From NCBI RefSeq assembly GCF_016592575.1, contig NZ_AP017470.1:1015471-1079470 (forward strand): a stretch of 64,000 bases of DNA. Direction: 5' to 3'. Made by a program: the position numbers and the translations under genes. This DNA is from Thermotomaculum hydrothermale (GTDB taxonomy: Bacteria; Acidobacteriota; Holophagae; Thermotomaculales; Thermotomaculaceae). Shown here piece by piece: positions 1 to 8,440 of the stretch; position 1 is the stretch's first letter, and the number at the start of each line of letters is the position of its first letter. A model generated the notes under the pieces. It did not search any database, was not told the DNA's origin, and saw only the letters and a list, made by a program, of their open reading frames with translations.

Positions 1-776
1 ATCATTTCTGTTGCATTGTTTGTTGCAGCATCCATTGCAGTCATCCTTGCAGCAAACTCTGCAGCATTAGATTCAATTAACACTCTATAAACCTGGGTTT
101 TTATGTGTAAAGGCAACAACTCATTTAAAACTTCTTCAATTGAAGGCTCAAATATGTGCTCAACAAGAGGTTCTTCCTTTTCTTCACCTGAAAAATCACC
201 GTGCTCAATAGGAAGAAGTTTCTCAACCACAAGGTTTTGCTGTAAAACAGATTTAAACTCATTGTAAACAAAGTATATTGCGTCGTATCTTTTTTCAATA
301 AAATCTTCAAGCAAATCTTCTGCAATCTTTTCAGCAACTGTTGAATCAAACTTATTGAAAAGCCCCAACACTTCCCTGTCTTTTTTGTCCCATTTTTTCT
401 TGAAAAATTCAAATCCCTTTCTTCCAACAAATTCAAGGTAAACCTCTTTAGAGTCTTTGTTTTCATCAAGGAATTGCATTGCCCTCTTAATAACATTTGC
501 ATTGAAGGCTCCGCAAAGGCCTCTGTCAGCGGTAACAACAACAAGTTTAATCTTTTTTTCTTCCCTAACTTCAAGAAGCGGATGTGTTTTAATGTCAATC
601 CTTGATGCAATATGCTGAATCATTTCCTGCAATTTTCTTGCATAAGGCCTAGCGTTGTAAACCCTTTCCTGAGCCTTTTTCATTTTTGCAGCAGCAACCA
701 GTTTCATAGCTCTGGTTATCTGCCTTGTGTTTTTTACACTTTTAATTCTTCTTCTGAGAATGTGTATGGCTGCCAT
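1..776 (-). CDS. atpG: F1Fo ATP synthase gamma subunit (C-terminus beyond window edge)
   Basis: The central rotor stalk of F1, coupling proton flow through Fo to ATP synthesis in the alpha3beta3 head. Translation from ATG at 776 reads MAAIHILRRRIKSVKNTRQI, then TRAMKLVAAAKM, the hallmark N-terminal helix of gamma subunits. About 110 residues in comes VTADRGLCGAFN, the family's conserved loop. The frame stays open to base 1, so roughly 258 residues are visible and the final C-terminal helix (the usual length is near 290) lies outside the window. It follows atpA by two bases, as in standard atp operons; beta and epsilon would be expected next on the far side of base 1. Identification is secure. 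Confidence 0.95.
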   Translation of the reverse strand, partial: MAAIHILRRRIKSVKNTRQITRAMKLVAAAKMKKAQERVYNARPYARKLQEMIQHIASRIDIKTHPLLEVREEKKIKLVVVTADRGLCGAFNANVIKRAMQFLDENKDSKEVYLEFVGRKGFEFFKKKWDKKDREVLGLFNKFDSTVAEKIAEDLLEDFIEKRYDAIYFVYNEFKSVLQQNLVVEKLLPIEHGDFSGEEKEEPLVEHIFEPSIEEVLNELLPLHIKTQVYRVLIESNAAEFAARMTAMDAATNNATEM

Positions 777-778
777 AA

Positions 779-2296
779 TTAATTCCCGCTAACAAATTCT
801 TTTTTAAATTCCTCTATTGCTTTATCCATTTTTTCTTTTAATTCATCACTTAAATCTTTCTTTTCAACAATTTCAGTAAAAATCTCTGGATAATTGTTTT
901 CTATAAACCTGTAAAGGCCTTCCTCAAAATCCTTAACTTTTTCAAGTGGCAAATCGTCAAGGTAGCCATTTGTACCTGCATAGATTATTACAATCTGTTT
1001 CTCAACAGGCAGAGGTGAATACTGAGGCTGTTTAAGAATTTCAACAAGCCTTGCACCTCTTGTCAACTGCTTTTGTGTTGCAGCATCAAGGTCAGAGCCA
1101 AACTGGGCAAAAGCAGCAAGCTCTCTATACTGAGCAAGGTCAAGCCTCAATGTACCGGCAACCTTTTTCATTGCTTTAATCTGAGCTGAGCCACCAACCC
1201 TTGATACAGACAAACCAACATTTACAGCAGGTCTAACACCTGAATGGAAAAGGTCTGTTTCAAGGTATATCTGGCCGTCTGTAATTGAAATAACATTTGT
1301 AGGAATATATGCTGAAACATCACCAGCCTGAGTTTCAATTATAGGGAGAGCAGTTAAAGAACCTGCCCCTTTTGCATCAGATAGTTTAGCAGCCCTCTCA
1401 AGCAATCTTGAATGGAGATAGAAGACATCTCCTGGGTATGCTTCTCTTCCCGGGGGTCTCCTTAAAAGCAGTGAAATTTCTCTGTATGCCGCAGCATGTT
1501 TTGACAAATCATCGTAAACTATAAGTACATGCTGCCCTTTATGCATAAAGTATTCACCCATTGCACAACCAGCATAAGGCGCAAGGTAAAGCAAAGGAGC
1601 TGGTTCTGACGCTGATGCTGATACAATAATTGTGTAATCCATTGCCCCTTCTTCTTCTAATTTTTTAACAACCTGAGCAACAGTTGACTGCTTCTGTCCT
1701 ATTGCAACATAGATACAGATAACATCCTGTCCCCTCTGGTTGATAATTGTATCTATTGCAACTGCTGTTTTACCAGTCTTTCTATCACCAATAATAAGCT
1801 CTCTCTGTCCTCTTCCAATAGGAATCATTGAGTCAATTGCTTTTAAACCAGTCTGTAATGGTTCATGAACTGATTTTCTTTCAATAATGCCTGGAGCAAT
1901 TCTCTCAACTGGATAGTATCCATCATTTTCAATTGGGCCTTTATCATCAAGAGGTTCACCAAGAGGATTAACTACCCTGCCTATTAAAGCCTCTCCAACA
2001 GGAACAGACAAAATCCTCTTAGTCCTGTTTACCTCGTCCCCTTCCTTAACCAGGGAAGATTCTCCAAACAAAACGACACCTACACTATCCTCTTCAAGGT
2101 TAAATACCATGCCGTAGAGTTTGTTTCTTGGGAAGAAAACAAGCTCTCCGGCCATTGCTTTCTCAAGTCCGTAGATCTTTGCAATACCGTCACCGACGGA
2201 TATTACAGACCCAACTTCTGCAAGATTTAACTCGGCTTCAACGCCTTCCAATTGTTTAATAAGAATCTTACTGATTTCTTCTGCTTTAAGCGTCAT
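779..2296 (-). CDS. atpA: F1Fo ATP synthase alpha subunit
   Basis: Non-catalytic nucleotide-binding subunit of the F1 head. The 505-residue length is normal. Visible features are the N-terminal beta-barrel region ([18 protein letters not shown], about 27-44), the P-loop GDRKTGKT at 170-177, and the [10 protein letters not shown] segment carrying the arginine finger that reaches the neighbouring catalytic beta site. The ATG at 2296 directly follows the atpH stop (TAA-ATG) and has GGGGAG upstream, so translation is probably coupled. It lies between atpH and atpG in the usual order. Confidence 0.97.
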   Translation of the reverse strand: MTLKAEEISKILIKQLEGVEAELNLAEVGSVISVGDGIAKIYGLEKAMAGELVFFPRNKLYGMVFNLEEDSVGVVLFGESSLVKEGDEVNRTKRILSVPVGEALIGRVVNPLGEPLDDKGPIENDGYYPVERIAPGIIERKSVHEPLQTGLKAIDSMIPIGRGQRELIIGDRKTGKTAVAIDTIINQRGQDVICIYVAIGQKQSTVAQVVKKLEEEGAMDYTIIVSASASEPAPLLYLAPYAGCAMGEYFMHKGQHVLIVYDDLSKHAAAYREISLLLRRPPGREAYPGDVFYLHSRLLERAAKLSDAKGAGSLTALPIIETQAGDVSAYIPTNVISITDGQIYLETDLFHSGVRPAVNVGLSVSRVGGSAQIKAMKKVAGTLRLDLAQYRELAAFAQFGSDLDAATQKQLTRGARLVEILKQPQYSPLPVEKQIVIIYAGTNGYLDDLPLEKVKDFEEGLYRFIENNYPEIFTEIVEKKDLSDELKEKMDKAIEEFKKEFVSGN

Positions 2297-2842
2297 TTAC
2301 AACTCCCCTGTAAGTTTTTCTTTTATTTTAAAAATTTTTGTCTTCACACTTCCGTCAATTAATAAGCTTCCAATTCTTGCAACAACTCCACCTATGATTG
2401 ATTTATCAACCTTTATATTTAGCTTAACTTTTTTACCACTTTTCTTTTCAAAAAGCTCAATAAATTTCTTTTCAGTGGTTTTTGAAATAGGCTTTGGCAC
2501 TATTAAGTTAACTTCAACAATACCTAATTCTTCGTATAGATACTTCTTTGTGGCATCTTTAAGATAAAAAAGAATTTTAAACCTGTTGTTTTTTATAACC
2601 TTTAATAGAAAGTTTTTGTATTTACCTTTAAATTTTAATTCATCCAAAATCAATGAAAGTTTCTCAATCTTTATATTGGTTGAGATAGAAGGATTTTGAA
2701 AAAATTTTACAGAAGCCTCTTCCTTGCATATAGCGTCAACAACATTGAAAAAGTTAGTAAATACCTCTTCAGGTTTTTTTTCCTCAGCAATTATAACAGA
2801 TAAGGTTTTAGCATACTTATTTACTATAGATTTTTCAATCAA
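2297..2842 (-). CDS. atpH: F1Fo ATP synthase delta subunit
   Basis: Peripheral-stalk protein joining the b dimer to the top of F1. The 181 residues are the normal size: a helical N-terminal domain beginning MIEKSIVNKYAKTL (the family's 'YAxAL' start region) and a C-terminal part ending in IIGGVVARIGSLLIDGSVKT, the most conserved stretch of delta/OSCP proteins. The start codon is TTG at 2842, directly after the stop of the upstream b gene. GGAGG lies about five bases before it within the end of that gene, so coupled re-initiation is likely. Confidence 0.93.
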   Translation of the reverse strand: MIEKSIVNKYAKTLSVIIAEEKKPEEVFTNFFNVVDAICKEEASVKFFQNPSISTNIKIEKLSLILDELKFKGKYKNFLLKVIKNNRFKILFYLKDATKKYLYEELGIVEVNLIVPKPISKTTEKKFIELFEKKSGKKVKLNIKVDKSIIGGVVARIGSLLIDGSVKTKIFKIKEKLTGEL

Positions 2843-3385
2843 TTAACCCTCCAATTCTTTAAAATAATTTTCAATAGTAGCATCAATATCTTTTTCAGTT
2901 ATAGAGGTTTTAATTATTTCTTCTGCATTTTTTGAAGCCAATTCAAGCATGTATTTTTTTAATTCGCTTTTTGCAGAATTAATTTTGTTTTGAATTTCTA
3001 TCTCAGCAAGCTTTTTAATTTTTTCTGCCTCTTCCTTTGCCTTGGCAAGTATTTTTTCCTTCTCTTTGTTTGCTATTTCATCAGTTTTCTTTAAAATAGC
3101 CTCCACTTCGTTTTTTAAATTTGCCATTCTTTCTTCAATCTCTTTTAGTTTTGCTTCTGATTCTTTTTCTTTAACTTCCGCTTCCTCAAGTTTTTTAATT
3201 AAAGCATTTCTCTGAGTTTTCATTGCTTCCACTATTGGTTTTTTTAATAAAACATAAAGAACATAAGCAAAAACAATAAAATCAAAAATATGGCCTATTA
3301 AGAGTATGGGAGAATGTCCGCCTTCTGATGCAAAAATTAAAGTACTAAAAAAAAGAACAGGTAAAACTTTTAATCCTCTTTTCAT
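2843..3385 (-). CDS. atpF: F1Fo ATP synthase b-type subunit with signal-like N-terminus
   Basis: One of two tandem b-type stator subunits. The 180 residues begin with a hydrophobic, signal-peptide-like segment (MKRGLKVLPVLFFSTLIFAS). A single membrane helix follows (about residues 25-47, ILLIGHIFDFIVFAYVLYVL), then a long charged coiled coil rich in K and E up to the C-terminal FKELEG. Its ATG overlaps the stop of the upstream b gene (ATGA), indicating translational coupling. Together with the neighbouring 152-residue protein it probably forms a b/b' heterodimer, as in lineages with split b genes; which one corresponds to b' is not clear. Confidence 0.88.
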   Translation of the reverse strand: MKRGLKVLPVLFFSTLIFASEGGHSPILLIGHIFDFIVFAYVLYVLLKKPIVEAMKTQRNALIKKLEEAEVKEKESEAKLKEIEERMANLKNEVEAILKKTDEIANKEKEKILAKAKEEAEKIKKLAEIEIQNKINSAKSELKKYMLELASKNAEEIIKTSITEKDIDATIENYFKELEG

Positions 3386-3840
3386 GCCAGTTTCCTTCCA
3401 ATAATTTTTTCTACAATCATTTTTGCTATAACTTCAACATAGTTCTCTGCCTCTTTAAGCTCTTTCTTTAAAGCAGAATCAAGTTCTCTGGCTGACTTCT
3501 CAATAACCTCATGAGCCTGCATTTTGGCTGTGTTAACAATTTTTTCCCTTTCTTTCTTTGCTTCATTAACAAGCTTCTCTCTTAATGCATTTGCATTAAC
3601 TCTTGCCTTTTTAATTTCATCTTCGTATTGCTTTATCTTTTCTCTGTAATAATCTTCAACTTCTTTAAACCTGTTTTCCGCACCAACAATTCTGTTTTCC
3701 CTCTCTTCCAAAATAAAGAGGTAAGGTTTAATATAGAACTTTTTGAGAATTAAATAGAGGAGAATAAAAATAACAGCAATGACAATAATTGATTCATTAA
3801 TCTGCATAGGTCCGGGTAATGTTTTCATAAAACTTTCCAT
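3382..3840 (-). CDS. atpF: F1Fo ATP synthase b-type subunit, first gene of atp cluster
   Basis: Second tandem b-type stator subunit, 152 residues. It has a short N-terminus, one membrane helix at about 16-34 (SIIVIAVIFILLYLILKKF), the FYIKPYLFILEERENRI turn typical of b subunits, and then a coiled coil to the end. It is the promoter-proximal gene of the cluster: a TTGACA-N16-TAATAT promoter sits 37-64 bases upstream. ATG at 3840 has GGAG about eight bases before it; ATG at codon 5 is an alternative start. It overlaps the next b gene by four bases. Confidence 0.87.
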   Translation of the reverse strand: MESFMKTLPGPMQINESIIVIAVIFILLYLILKKFYIKPYLFILEERENRIVGAENRFKEVEDYYREKIKQYEDEIKKARVNANALREKLVNEAKKEREKIVNTAKMQAHEVIEKSARELDSALKKELKEAENYVEVIAKMIVEKIIGRKLA

Positions 3841-3876
3841 AGCAACTCCACAAAAAAATTGTCAATTAAAATTAGC

Positions 3877-3904
3877 ATATTACAGAGATTTTATCAAGTG
3901 TCAA
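3877..3904 (-). promoter_or_regulatory. Predicted sigma-70 promoter of the atp operon
   Basis: On the minus strand the -35 box is TTGACA (3899-3904), the spacer is 16 bases and the -10 box is TAATAT (3877-3882), about 37 bases before the atpF start. The match is close to consensus. The -35 box is part of the palindrome at 3898-3912. Confidence 0.7.
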
Positions 3905-3912
3905 AGTGACAC
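3898..3912. promoter_or_regulatory. Palindrome overlapping the atp -35 box
   Basis: GTGTCA-AAG-TGACAC is a perfect 6-bp inverted repeat with a 3-base centre, lying across the -35 element of the atp promoter and just after the stop of the upstream pseudokinase gene. It could be an operator. It could also be a weak hairpin ending the upstream transcript, though no T run follows in that direction. Confidence 0.4.
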
Positions 3913-3917
3913 AATTT

Positions 3918-5729
3918 TTATCTTACCGGTATGGTTATAGGTATCCAGGTTTTTACCGGAACACCTTCTTTCATTGGTGGCGTAAATTTCCATTTTTTAA
4001 CTGCTGATACAATCCTTTTTTCTGCCAGCCTTGAATGAGGTGTGGCAGGTTTAATTTTTCTGATAAGCTTTACTTCGTCAACACTTCCATCTACACCAAT
4101 TAGAACCATAACCAACACTTTTGCACCTCTTGGCAGTCTCCAGCTTGGGCTTAAAATTATTTTTTCTTTATATACCGGCCTTGGTGCGCTATCCAATTGT
4201 TCAACAGCAACAACAGTGCCGTATAGTTTTTTTCTCAATTCTTCTTTCTTTTTAGCTTCTTCTAATTTTTTTCTTCTTGCTTCTTCTTCTTTTTTCTTTT
4301 GTAACTCCAACAATTCTCTCATTTTAGCCTGTTGATCCTGCTGTTTTTTCTGCTCTGCAAGTTGCTTTTGTTTTAACAGCATTTCTTTTCTTCTCCTCTC
4401 TTCCTCAATCCTCTTCTTTTCCGCTTCAATTCTTTGAAGTTCCGCAAGCTGTTTCTGTTTTTCTTCTTCCATTTTTTTCTTTAAAAATTCTTTTGCTTTC
4501 TGGTCAGCCATTTTTTCCGCTTCTTTTAATGCTTCCTGCATTCTCAATTCCATCTGTTTTTTCAACTCTTCTATTTCTTTTTGTTTTTGCATTTCAAGCA
4601 ATTTTTTCTTCTGGATTTCCTCTTCAATCCTCTTTCTTTCAGCCATTAACCTTTTCTCTTTTTCTTTACTCTGCCAGTAGTAATACCCTCCTACTGCACC
4701 TATGGCAATAATAATAAAAACAATCGCAGCGATAATTACCGGGGACATCTTTTTTTCAATAACCCTTGTTTCCCCAAAGTAACCTGCATAGTTAGCACTT
4801 CTCTCAAGTTCAAGAGTCTTCGCAAGTTCTTCACTTACATCTCTGTAGAGAGAATGCATAAAAAAGGCAAGGTTAAATGTAGTTGGGGAGTAATCTCCTG
4901 AAAAAATCAAGTTATCAAGCACTTCCCCTAATTCTTTAATTGAGGAATAGCCTCCTGTTAAACACTTGTATAAAACTTCTTTTATATCATCTGGAAGTGG
5001 GTCATCCCCAAAAGATGAAGAAGCCAAAGTTGCTTCATTGAGTTTTGTTTTTATATCAGGTAAAACGCCATCTTCTTCAATTAACGGTTTTCCTGTTAAT
5101 AATTGATAAGTAATCGCTCCAACAGAAAAAATATCATATTGTTCATTTCCCTTCCCAGAATTAAAAACATCTGGATGTATATAGCTTATATAGTCTTTTT
5201 TAAAATCAGGATTTGCATTCAGGTACTCTACAATGTAAGGGCCAATGGCAAGGTCATAGAGTTTTACATCCCCTTCAAAAGAAATATTTATGGAATAAGG
5301 GGTAACAAAACCGTGCTTAAATCCTTTTGAATAAATAGAGGACAATGCTGCTGATAATTTACTTGCGATTAATAAAACATGGTCAATGGAAAAAGGAAAC
5401 CCTTCCTCTCGACTTTTATTAATAATATTGTTTAAAAACTGTCCTTCTACAAATTCACAAACTATATAGCCGCCTTCATTTGTCTTTTTGGCGTCTAATG
5501 TTTTAGCTACGAGAGGGTCATTAAAGGTTTTTATAGTTTTTGAATAATTAACTACCTGAGATACAAACCTTGAAAAATTTTGAGGTTCTGGTTTAAATTT
5601 TTTAATAAATACAAACTCTTTAAACTGTCCCTCATCAGAGGTAGATATTCCTCTAAATACTTCGGAAAAACCATCTTCTTTTATTTTTTCCGAAACAATG
5701 TAATTATCCAAAACCTGTAATTCTGCCAT
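3918..5729 (-). CDS. Membrane pseudokinase with coiled coil and TonB-type C-terminal domain
   Basis: A 603-residue, three-part protein. Residues about 8-275 have the eukaryotic-type Ser/Thr kinase fold: a degenerate glycine loop (IKEDGFSEVF, 16-25), a beta-3 lysine (FIKKF, 41-45) and YDIFSVGAITYQLLTG (198-213). The catalytic loop reads HGFVTPYSIN (139-148) where active kinases have HRDLKPxN, so the catalytic Asp is absent; DFG is DLA (159-161). A membrane helix spans about 329-352. A long K/E/Q-rich coiled coil (355-500) leads to a TonB C-terminal-like domain (about 508-603: RPVYKEKIILSPSWR, VLIGVDGSVDEVKLIR, WKFTPPMKEGVPVKTW). The architecture suggests cytoplasmic sensing joined to a periplasm-spanning arm that contacts outer-membrane proteins. 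The function is inferred. It stands alone between the atp cluster and the divergent stress module. Confidence 0.8.
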   Translation of the reverse strand: MAELQVLDNYIVSEKIKEDGFSEVFRGISTSDEGQFKEFVFIKKFKPEPQNFSRFVSQVVNYSKTIKTFNDPLVAKTLDAKKTNEGGYIVCEFVEGQFLNNIINKSREEGFPFSIDHVLLIASKLSAALSSIYSKGFKHGFVTPYSINISFEGDVKLYDLAIGPYIVEYLNANPDFKKDYISYIHPDVFNSGKGNEQYDIFSVGAITYQLLTGKPLIEEDGVLPDIKTKLNEATLASSSFGDDPLPDDIKEVLYKCLTGGYSSIKELGEVLDNLIFSGDYSPTTFNLAFFMHSLYRDVSEELAKTLELERSANYAGYFGETRVIEKKMSPVIIAAIVFIIIAIGAVGGYYYWQSKEKEKRLMAERKRIEEEIQKKKLLEMQKQKEIEELKKQMELRMQEALKEAEKMADQKAKEFLKKKMEEEKQKQLAELQRIEAEKKRIEEERRRKEMLLKQKQLAEQKKQQDQQAKMRELLELQKKKEEEARRKKLEEAKKKEELRKKLYGTVVAVEQLDSAPRPVYKEKIILSPSWRLPRGAKVLVMVLIGVDGSVDEVKLIRKIKPATPHSRLAEKRIVSAVKKWKFTPPMKEGVPVKTWIPITIPVR

Positions 5730-5800
5730 AGCCCTCTCCCTTAAATTTATTTATAATTAAAATTACCTGAATTATCGATAAAAATCAAGAATAATATTGA

Positions 5801-5820
5801 AAATTGTTACAAATTGTTAC
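5801..5820 (+). promoter_or_regulatory. Tandem 10-bp repeat, candidate response-regulator box
   Basis: AAATTGTTAC occurs twice in tandem, giving GTTAC-N5-GTTAC with one-helical-turn spacing. OmpR-family regulators, CpxR included, bind direct half-sites spaced this way. The repeat is centred about 60 bases before the predicted start of the spy/response-regulator/kinase transcript, a normal activator position. Confidence 0.55.
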
Positions 5821-5835
5821 ATTTTTAGCACACAG

Positions 5836-5864
5836 TTGAAACATTAAAAAGTTAAATTTATACT
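5836..5864 (+). promoter_or_regulatory. Predicted sigma-70 promoter of the Cpx-like operon
   Basis: TTGAAA (5836-5841), a 17-base spacer and TATACT (5859-5864) precede the Spy-like gene by about 25 bases; GGAGG lies just before its ATG. Confidence 0.65.
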
Positions 5865-5888
5865 GTAATTAAGTTTTGGGAGGTAATT

Positions 5889-6419
5889 ATGATTAAAAAA
5901 ATTTTGGTATTAACAGTTTTAGTGGTATTTTCAATAATTAGTTTTGCCCAAAGACCTATGGGACACCCAGGAAAAACGAATGCCCCTCACTTAAAAGGTG
6001 CGTTTAAGACATTCATGTTTTTTAAAGTGGTAAAAGACTCTCGAGAGCAGTTAAACTTAAATGAAAAGCAAAATGTGGAACTTGACAAAATTTTAAGAGA
6101 TGTAGAAAACTTTACAAAACAGCTTAGAGAAGAGAGAAGCAAGGACAATTTTGGTAACAGGTTTGTAAGCAATTCTTTTGATCCATTCAAATTTGAGCAG
6201 GAAAGACAAAAAAGGCAGGAAGAGGTAAAAAACTTCTATTTATCAAAGATTAAAGCAGTTCACGACCTTTTAACAAAAGAACAAAGACAAAAACTTGTGG
6301 ACATTATGAGAGAAAAAGCTAAGAATATAAGGAGCAAAGCTAAAAAAAGAATGAGGGATATGAGGAAATGGAGAAAAGACAGAATAGGAATGCAGAGAAA
6401 CACTCCAAAAAATTACTAA
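5889..6419 (+). CDS. Spy/CpxP-like periplasmic stress protein (LTxxQ repeats)
   Basis: A 176-residue exported protein: signal peptide at 1-20 (MIKKILVLTVLVVFSIISFA), then an all-helical, highly charged body. Two LTxxQ-type motifs mark the Spy/CpxP family: LNEKQ at 57-61 and LTKEQ at 128-132. Family members act as periplasmic chaperones or as inhibitors of the Cpx sensor kinase. Here the gene heads a transcript with an OmpR-type regulator and its kinase, matching cpxP-cpxRA logic, so a feedback role on the downstream kinase is likely. The C-terminal tail is very basic (K/R-rich, 145-170). It overlaps the next gene by 52 bases in another frame. Confidence 0.8.
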   Translation: MIKKILVLTVLVVFSIISFAQRPMGHPGKTNAPHLKGAFKTFMFFKVVKDSREQLNLNEKQNVELDKILRDVENFTKQLREERSKDNFGNRFVSNSFDPFKFEQERQKRQEEVKNFYLSKIKAVHDLLTKEQRQKLVDIMREKAKNIRSKAKKRMRDMRKWRKDRIGMQRNTPKNY

Positions 6420-7084
6420 TTATCGATGACGACATTAAATCAAACGAGTTGCTAAGTTCTTTATTGAAAAATTATGGGTTTGAGGTTTTTACAGCCTCAG
6501 ACCCTTTTTTTGGCCTTGATTTAATAAAAAGAGAAAGCTTTGACATTGTACTTCTTGATGTTATGATGCCTAAAATAGACGGATTTGAACTTTTAAAAAA
6601 AATAAGAGAGTTCTCAGATATTCCAGTAATTATGTTAACTGCAAGGGGAGAAGTTTCAAGCCGAATTGTTGGATTGGAGTTAGGGGCAGATGACTATGTA
6701 CCAAAGCCTTTTGACATAGGAGAGTTAGTAGCAAGGATTAAAGCAGTATTAAAGAGAACTAAATCTAACAATAATTTTAAAAAAATAATTGAAACAGAAA
6801 GCGGGCTTAAAATTGACACATCTAAAAGAGAGGTTTTTTTGAACAATGAAAATTTGAACCTTTCTACAATGGAATATGACCTGTTAATTCTTTTTGTAAA
6901 AAATAGAGAACGAGTTTTAACAAGGGATAATATTATGGAAAATCTAAAAGGTTACGAGTGGAATGTTTTTGATAGGTCTGTTGATATCCTGGTTAGCAGA
7001 TTGAGAAACAAGTTGAAAGATAACCCTCAATATCCCAAATTTATAAAAACTGTGAGAGGCATCGGCTATATTTTTATTGGATAG
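6368..7084 (+). CDS. OmpR/CpxR-family response regulator
   Basis: A 238-residue two-component regulator. The receiver domain (about 15-130) has the acidic pocket DDD at 20-22, the phospho-acceptor Asp64 (VLLDVMMP), Thr91 (LTARG) and Lys113 (PKPFD). The winged-helix output domain follows (TMEYDLLILF, RSVDILVSRLRNKL, IKTVRGIGYIF). No later in-frame Met precedes the receiver, so the ATG at 6368 inside the end of the Spy-like gene looks genuine and leaves a 52-base overlap. Three bases separate it from the kinase gene. It probably binds the tandem repeat at 5801-5820 and so autoregulates the operon; that is inference. Confidence 0.92.
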   Translation: MEKRQNRNAEKHSKKLLIIDDDIKSNELLSSLLKNYGFEVFTASDPFFGLDLIKRESFDIVLLDVMMPKIDGFELLKKIREFSDIPVIMLTARGEVSSRIVGLELGADDYVPKPFDIGELVARIKAVLKRTKSNNNFKKIIETESGLKIDTSKREVFLNNENLNLSTMEYDLLILFVKNRERVLTRDNIMENLKGYEWNVFDRSVDILVSRLRNKLKDNPQYPKFIKTVRGIGYIFIG

Positions 7085-7087
7085 GTT

Positions 7088-8440
7088 ATGAAAAAGATTT
7101 ATTTTAAATTTTTGCTAATTGCTTTTTCAGTTATCTTTTTAACAATTGTTTTTGTTTTTTATCTGGGATATCTAAAAAGGGAACAATTAAGAAAAGAAAG
7201 ATTGAGATTTATTGAGATAAGAGAGATTTTTTCAATATTAAAAGAAAATTCTCCTCTCAACCAGAGCAAACTCCCCCTTTTAAAAGAAATTGAAAAATCT
7301 TATGGAGTAAATATTTTTGTTAAAACAAACAAAAAATTTCACTACATTTCTGACGAAAAAATGTTATCTCCGAAGGTAAGACACCGGCTATTGGAGATAA
7401 AGAGATTTCCTAAAAAAAGAAAAATGATCGCGGGGGGTGTTTTTAGAGACAAAAAGAGAATTCTTCCTGATTTTAATTTTAGAGACACTAAAATAACATA
7501 TTTAATAGACAAAAGAACAAAAATCTTGAGAGGGGTGAAATTTGAAACTCCAGAATTACAAGTATTTCTCCTAAAAAAAACCAGCAATTCTCTTCTTGCT
7601 GCATTTTTTACTTTAATCACTATACTTTTTTTACTATCGGGGATTCTACTTTACCTTATTAGAAAATGGTATGTAACACCTTTAATTGAACTTGAAAACT
7701 CAATAAAATCAATTGAAAACAACCTGAATTCCCCCGAACTCTTTACCGACTCGTCTGGAACATTAACCCCTGTTTTCAATGCTTTAAACGATTTAAAGAG
7801 AAGGATAATCCACGAAATCAACTCAAAAGAAGATATGCTAAGAGATATTTCACACGATTTAAAAACTCCTTTAAGCCGAATAAAACTTGCAACAGAGTTT
7901 ATTGAAAATGAAAAGATTAAAAAAGGAATAAAAGAAGATATAAGTGAGCTTGAAAATCTTATAAACCAGATTTTAGACATTTACACTGTGAAAAAAGAAA
8001 ATTGTAAAACCGATTTAAACAATTTTCTTGAGAAAATACCAGAAAAGTACAAAGAAATAAAATTCAGTATAAAATGCAATGAAAAGATTATTATCCCTGT
8101 TTGCGAAGAGGATTTGAAAAGGATTTTTTACAACCTTGTGGATAATTCAATTAAGTTTGCAACAACTTCAGAGGGTGTGTTTATAGAAGCGTATAATGAA
8201 AACAATTCTGTTTTAATAAAATATACAGACTGTAAAACAAAGGGAGAAAAACCTGATTTAAACAGAATGTTTGATTATTTTTATAAAAGCGACAAAGCAA
8301 GGAATAAGAGCATAAACAGAGGCTTTGGTTTGGGGCTTTCTATAGTAAAAAAGATTACCGAACAGTACAGCGGCAGTATTTCAGTAAGTTATTCAAACTG
8401 CAATGGGCTTGAGTTTGTATTTAAATTTCCATTAAATTAA
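7088..8440 (+). CDS. Sensor histidine kinase (CpxA-like)
   Basis: A 450-residue membrane sensor kinase partnered with the adjacent regulator. Membrane helices at about 8-29 and 169-191 bracket a basic periplasmic sensor domain of about 140 residues, followed by a HAMP linker (RKWYVTPLIELENSIKSI). The HisKA box has the phosphorylated His256 (DISHDLKTPLSRIK), and the ATPase domain has an N box (FYNLVDNSIKFA) and a G box (NRGFGLGLSIV). Synteny with the Spy-like protein suggests that it senses envelope stress. It ends in a 4-base overlap with the convergent gene at 8437. Confidence 0.9.
   Translation: MKKIYFKFLLIAFSVIFLTIVFVFYLGYLKREQLRKERLRFIEIREIFSILKENSPLNQSKLPLLKEIEKSYGVNIFVKTNKKFHYISDEKMLSPKVRHRLLEIKRFPKKRKMIAGGVFRDKKRILPDFNFRDTKITYLIDKRTKILRGVKFETPELQVFLLKKTSNSLLAAFFTLITILFLLSGILLYLIRKWYVTPLIELENSIKSIENNLNSPELFTDSSGTLTPVFNALNDLKRRIIHEINSKEDMLRDISHDLKTPLSRIKLATEFIENEKIKKGIKEDISELENLINQILDIYTVKKENCKTDLNNFLEKIPEKYKEIKFSIKCNEKIIIPVCEEDLKRIFYNLVDNSIKFATTSEGVFIEAYNENNSVLIKYTDCKTKGEKPDLNRMFDYFYKSDKARNKSINRGFGLGLSIVKKITEQYSGSISVSYSNCNGLEFVFKFPLN

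Noticed and set aside
125-610. 161-residue minus-strand reading frame
   Set aside because: It is an alternate frame inside atpG, whose gamma-subunit sequence is unmistakable in the frame from 776.
3898-3912. Rho-independent terminator of the pseudokinase gene
   Set aside because: The 6-bp stem is not followed by a T run in the direction of transcription, and the repeat is better explained by its overlap with the atp -35 box.
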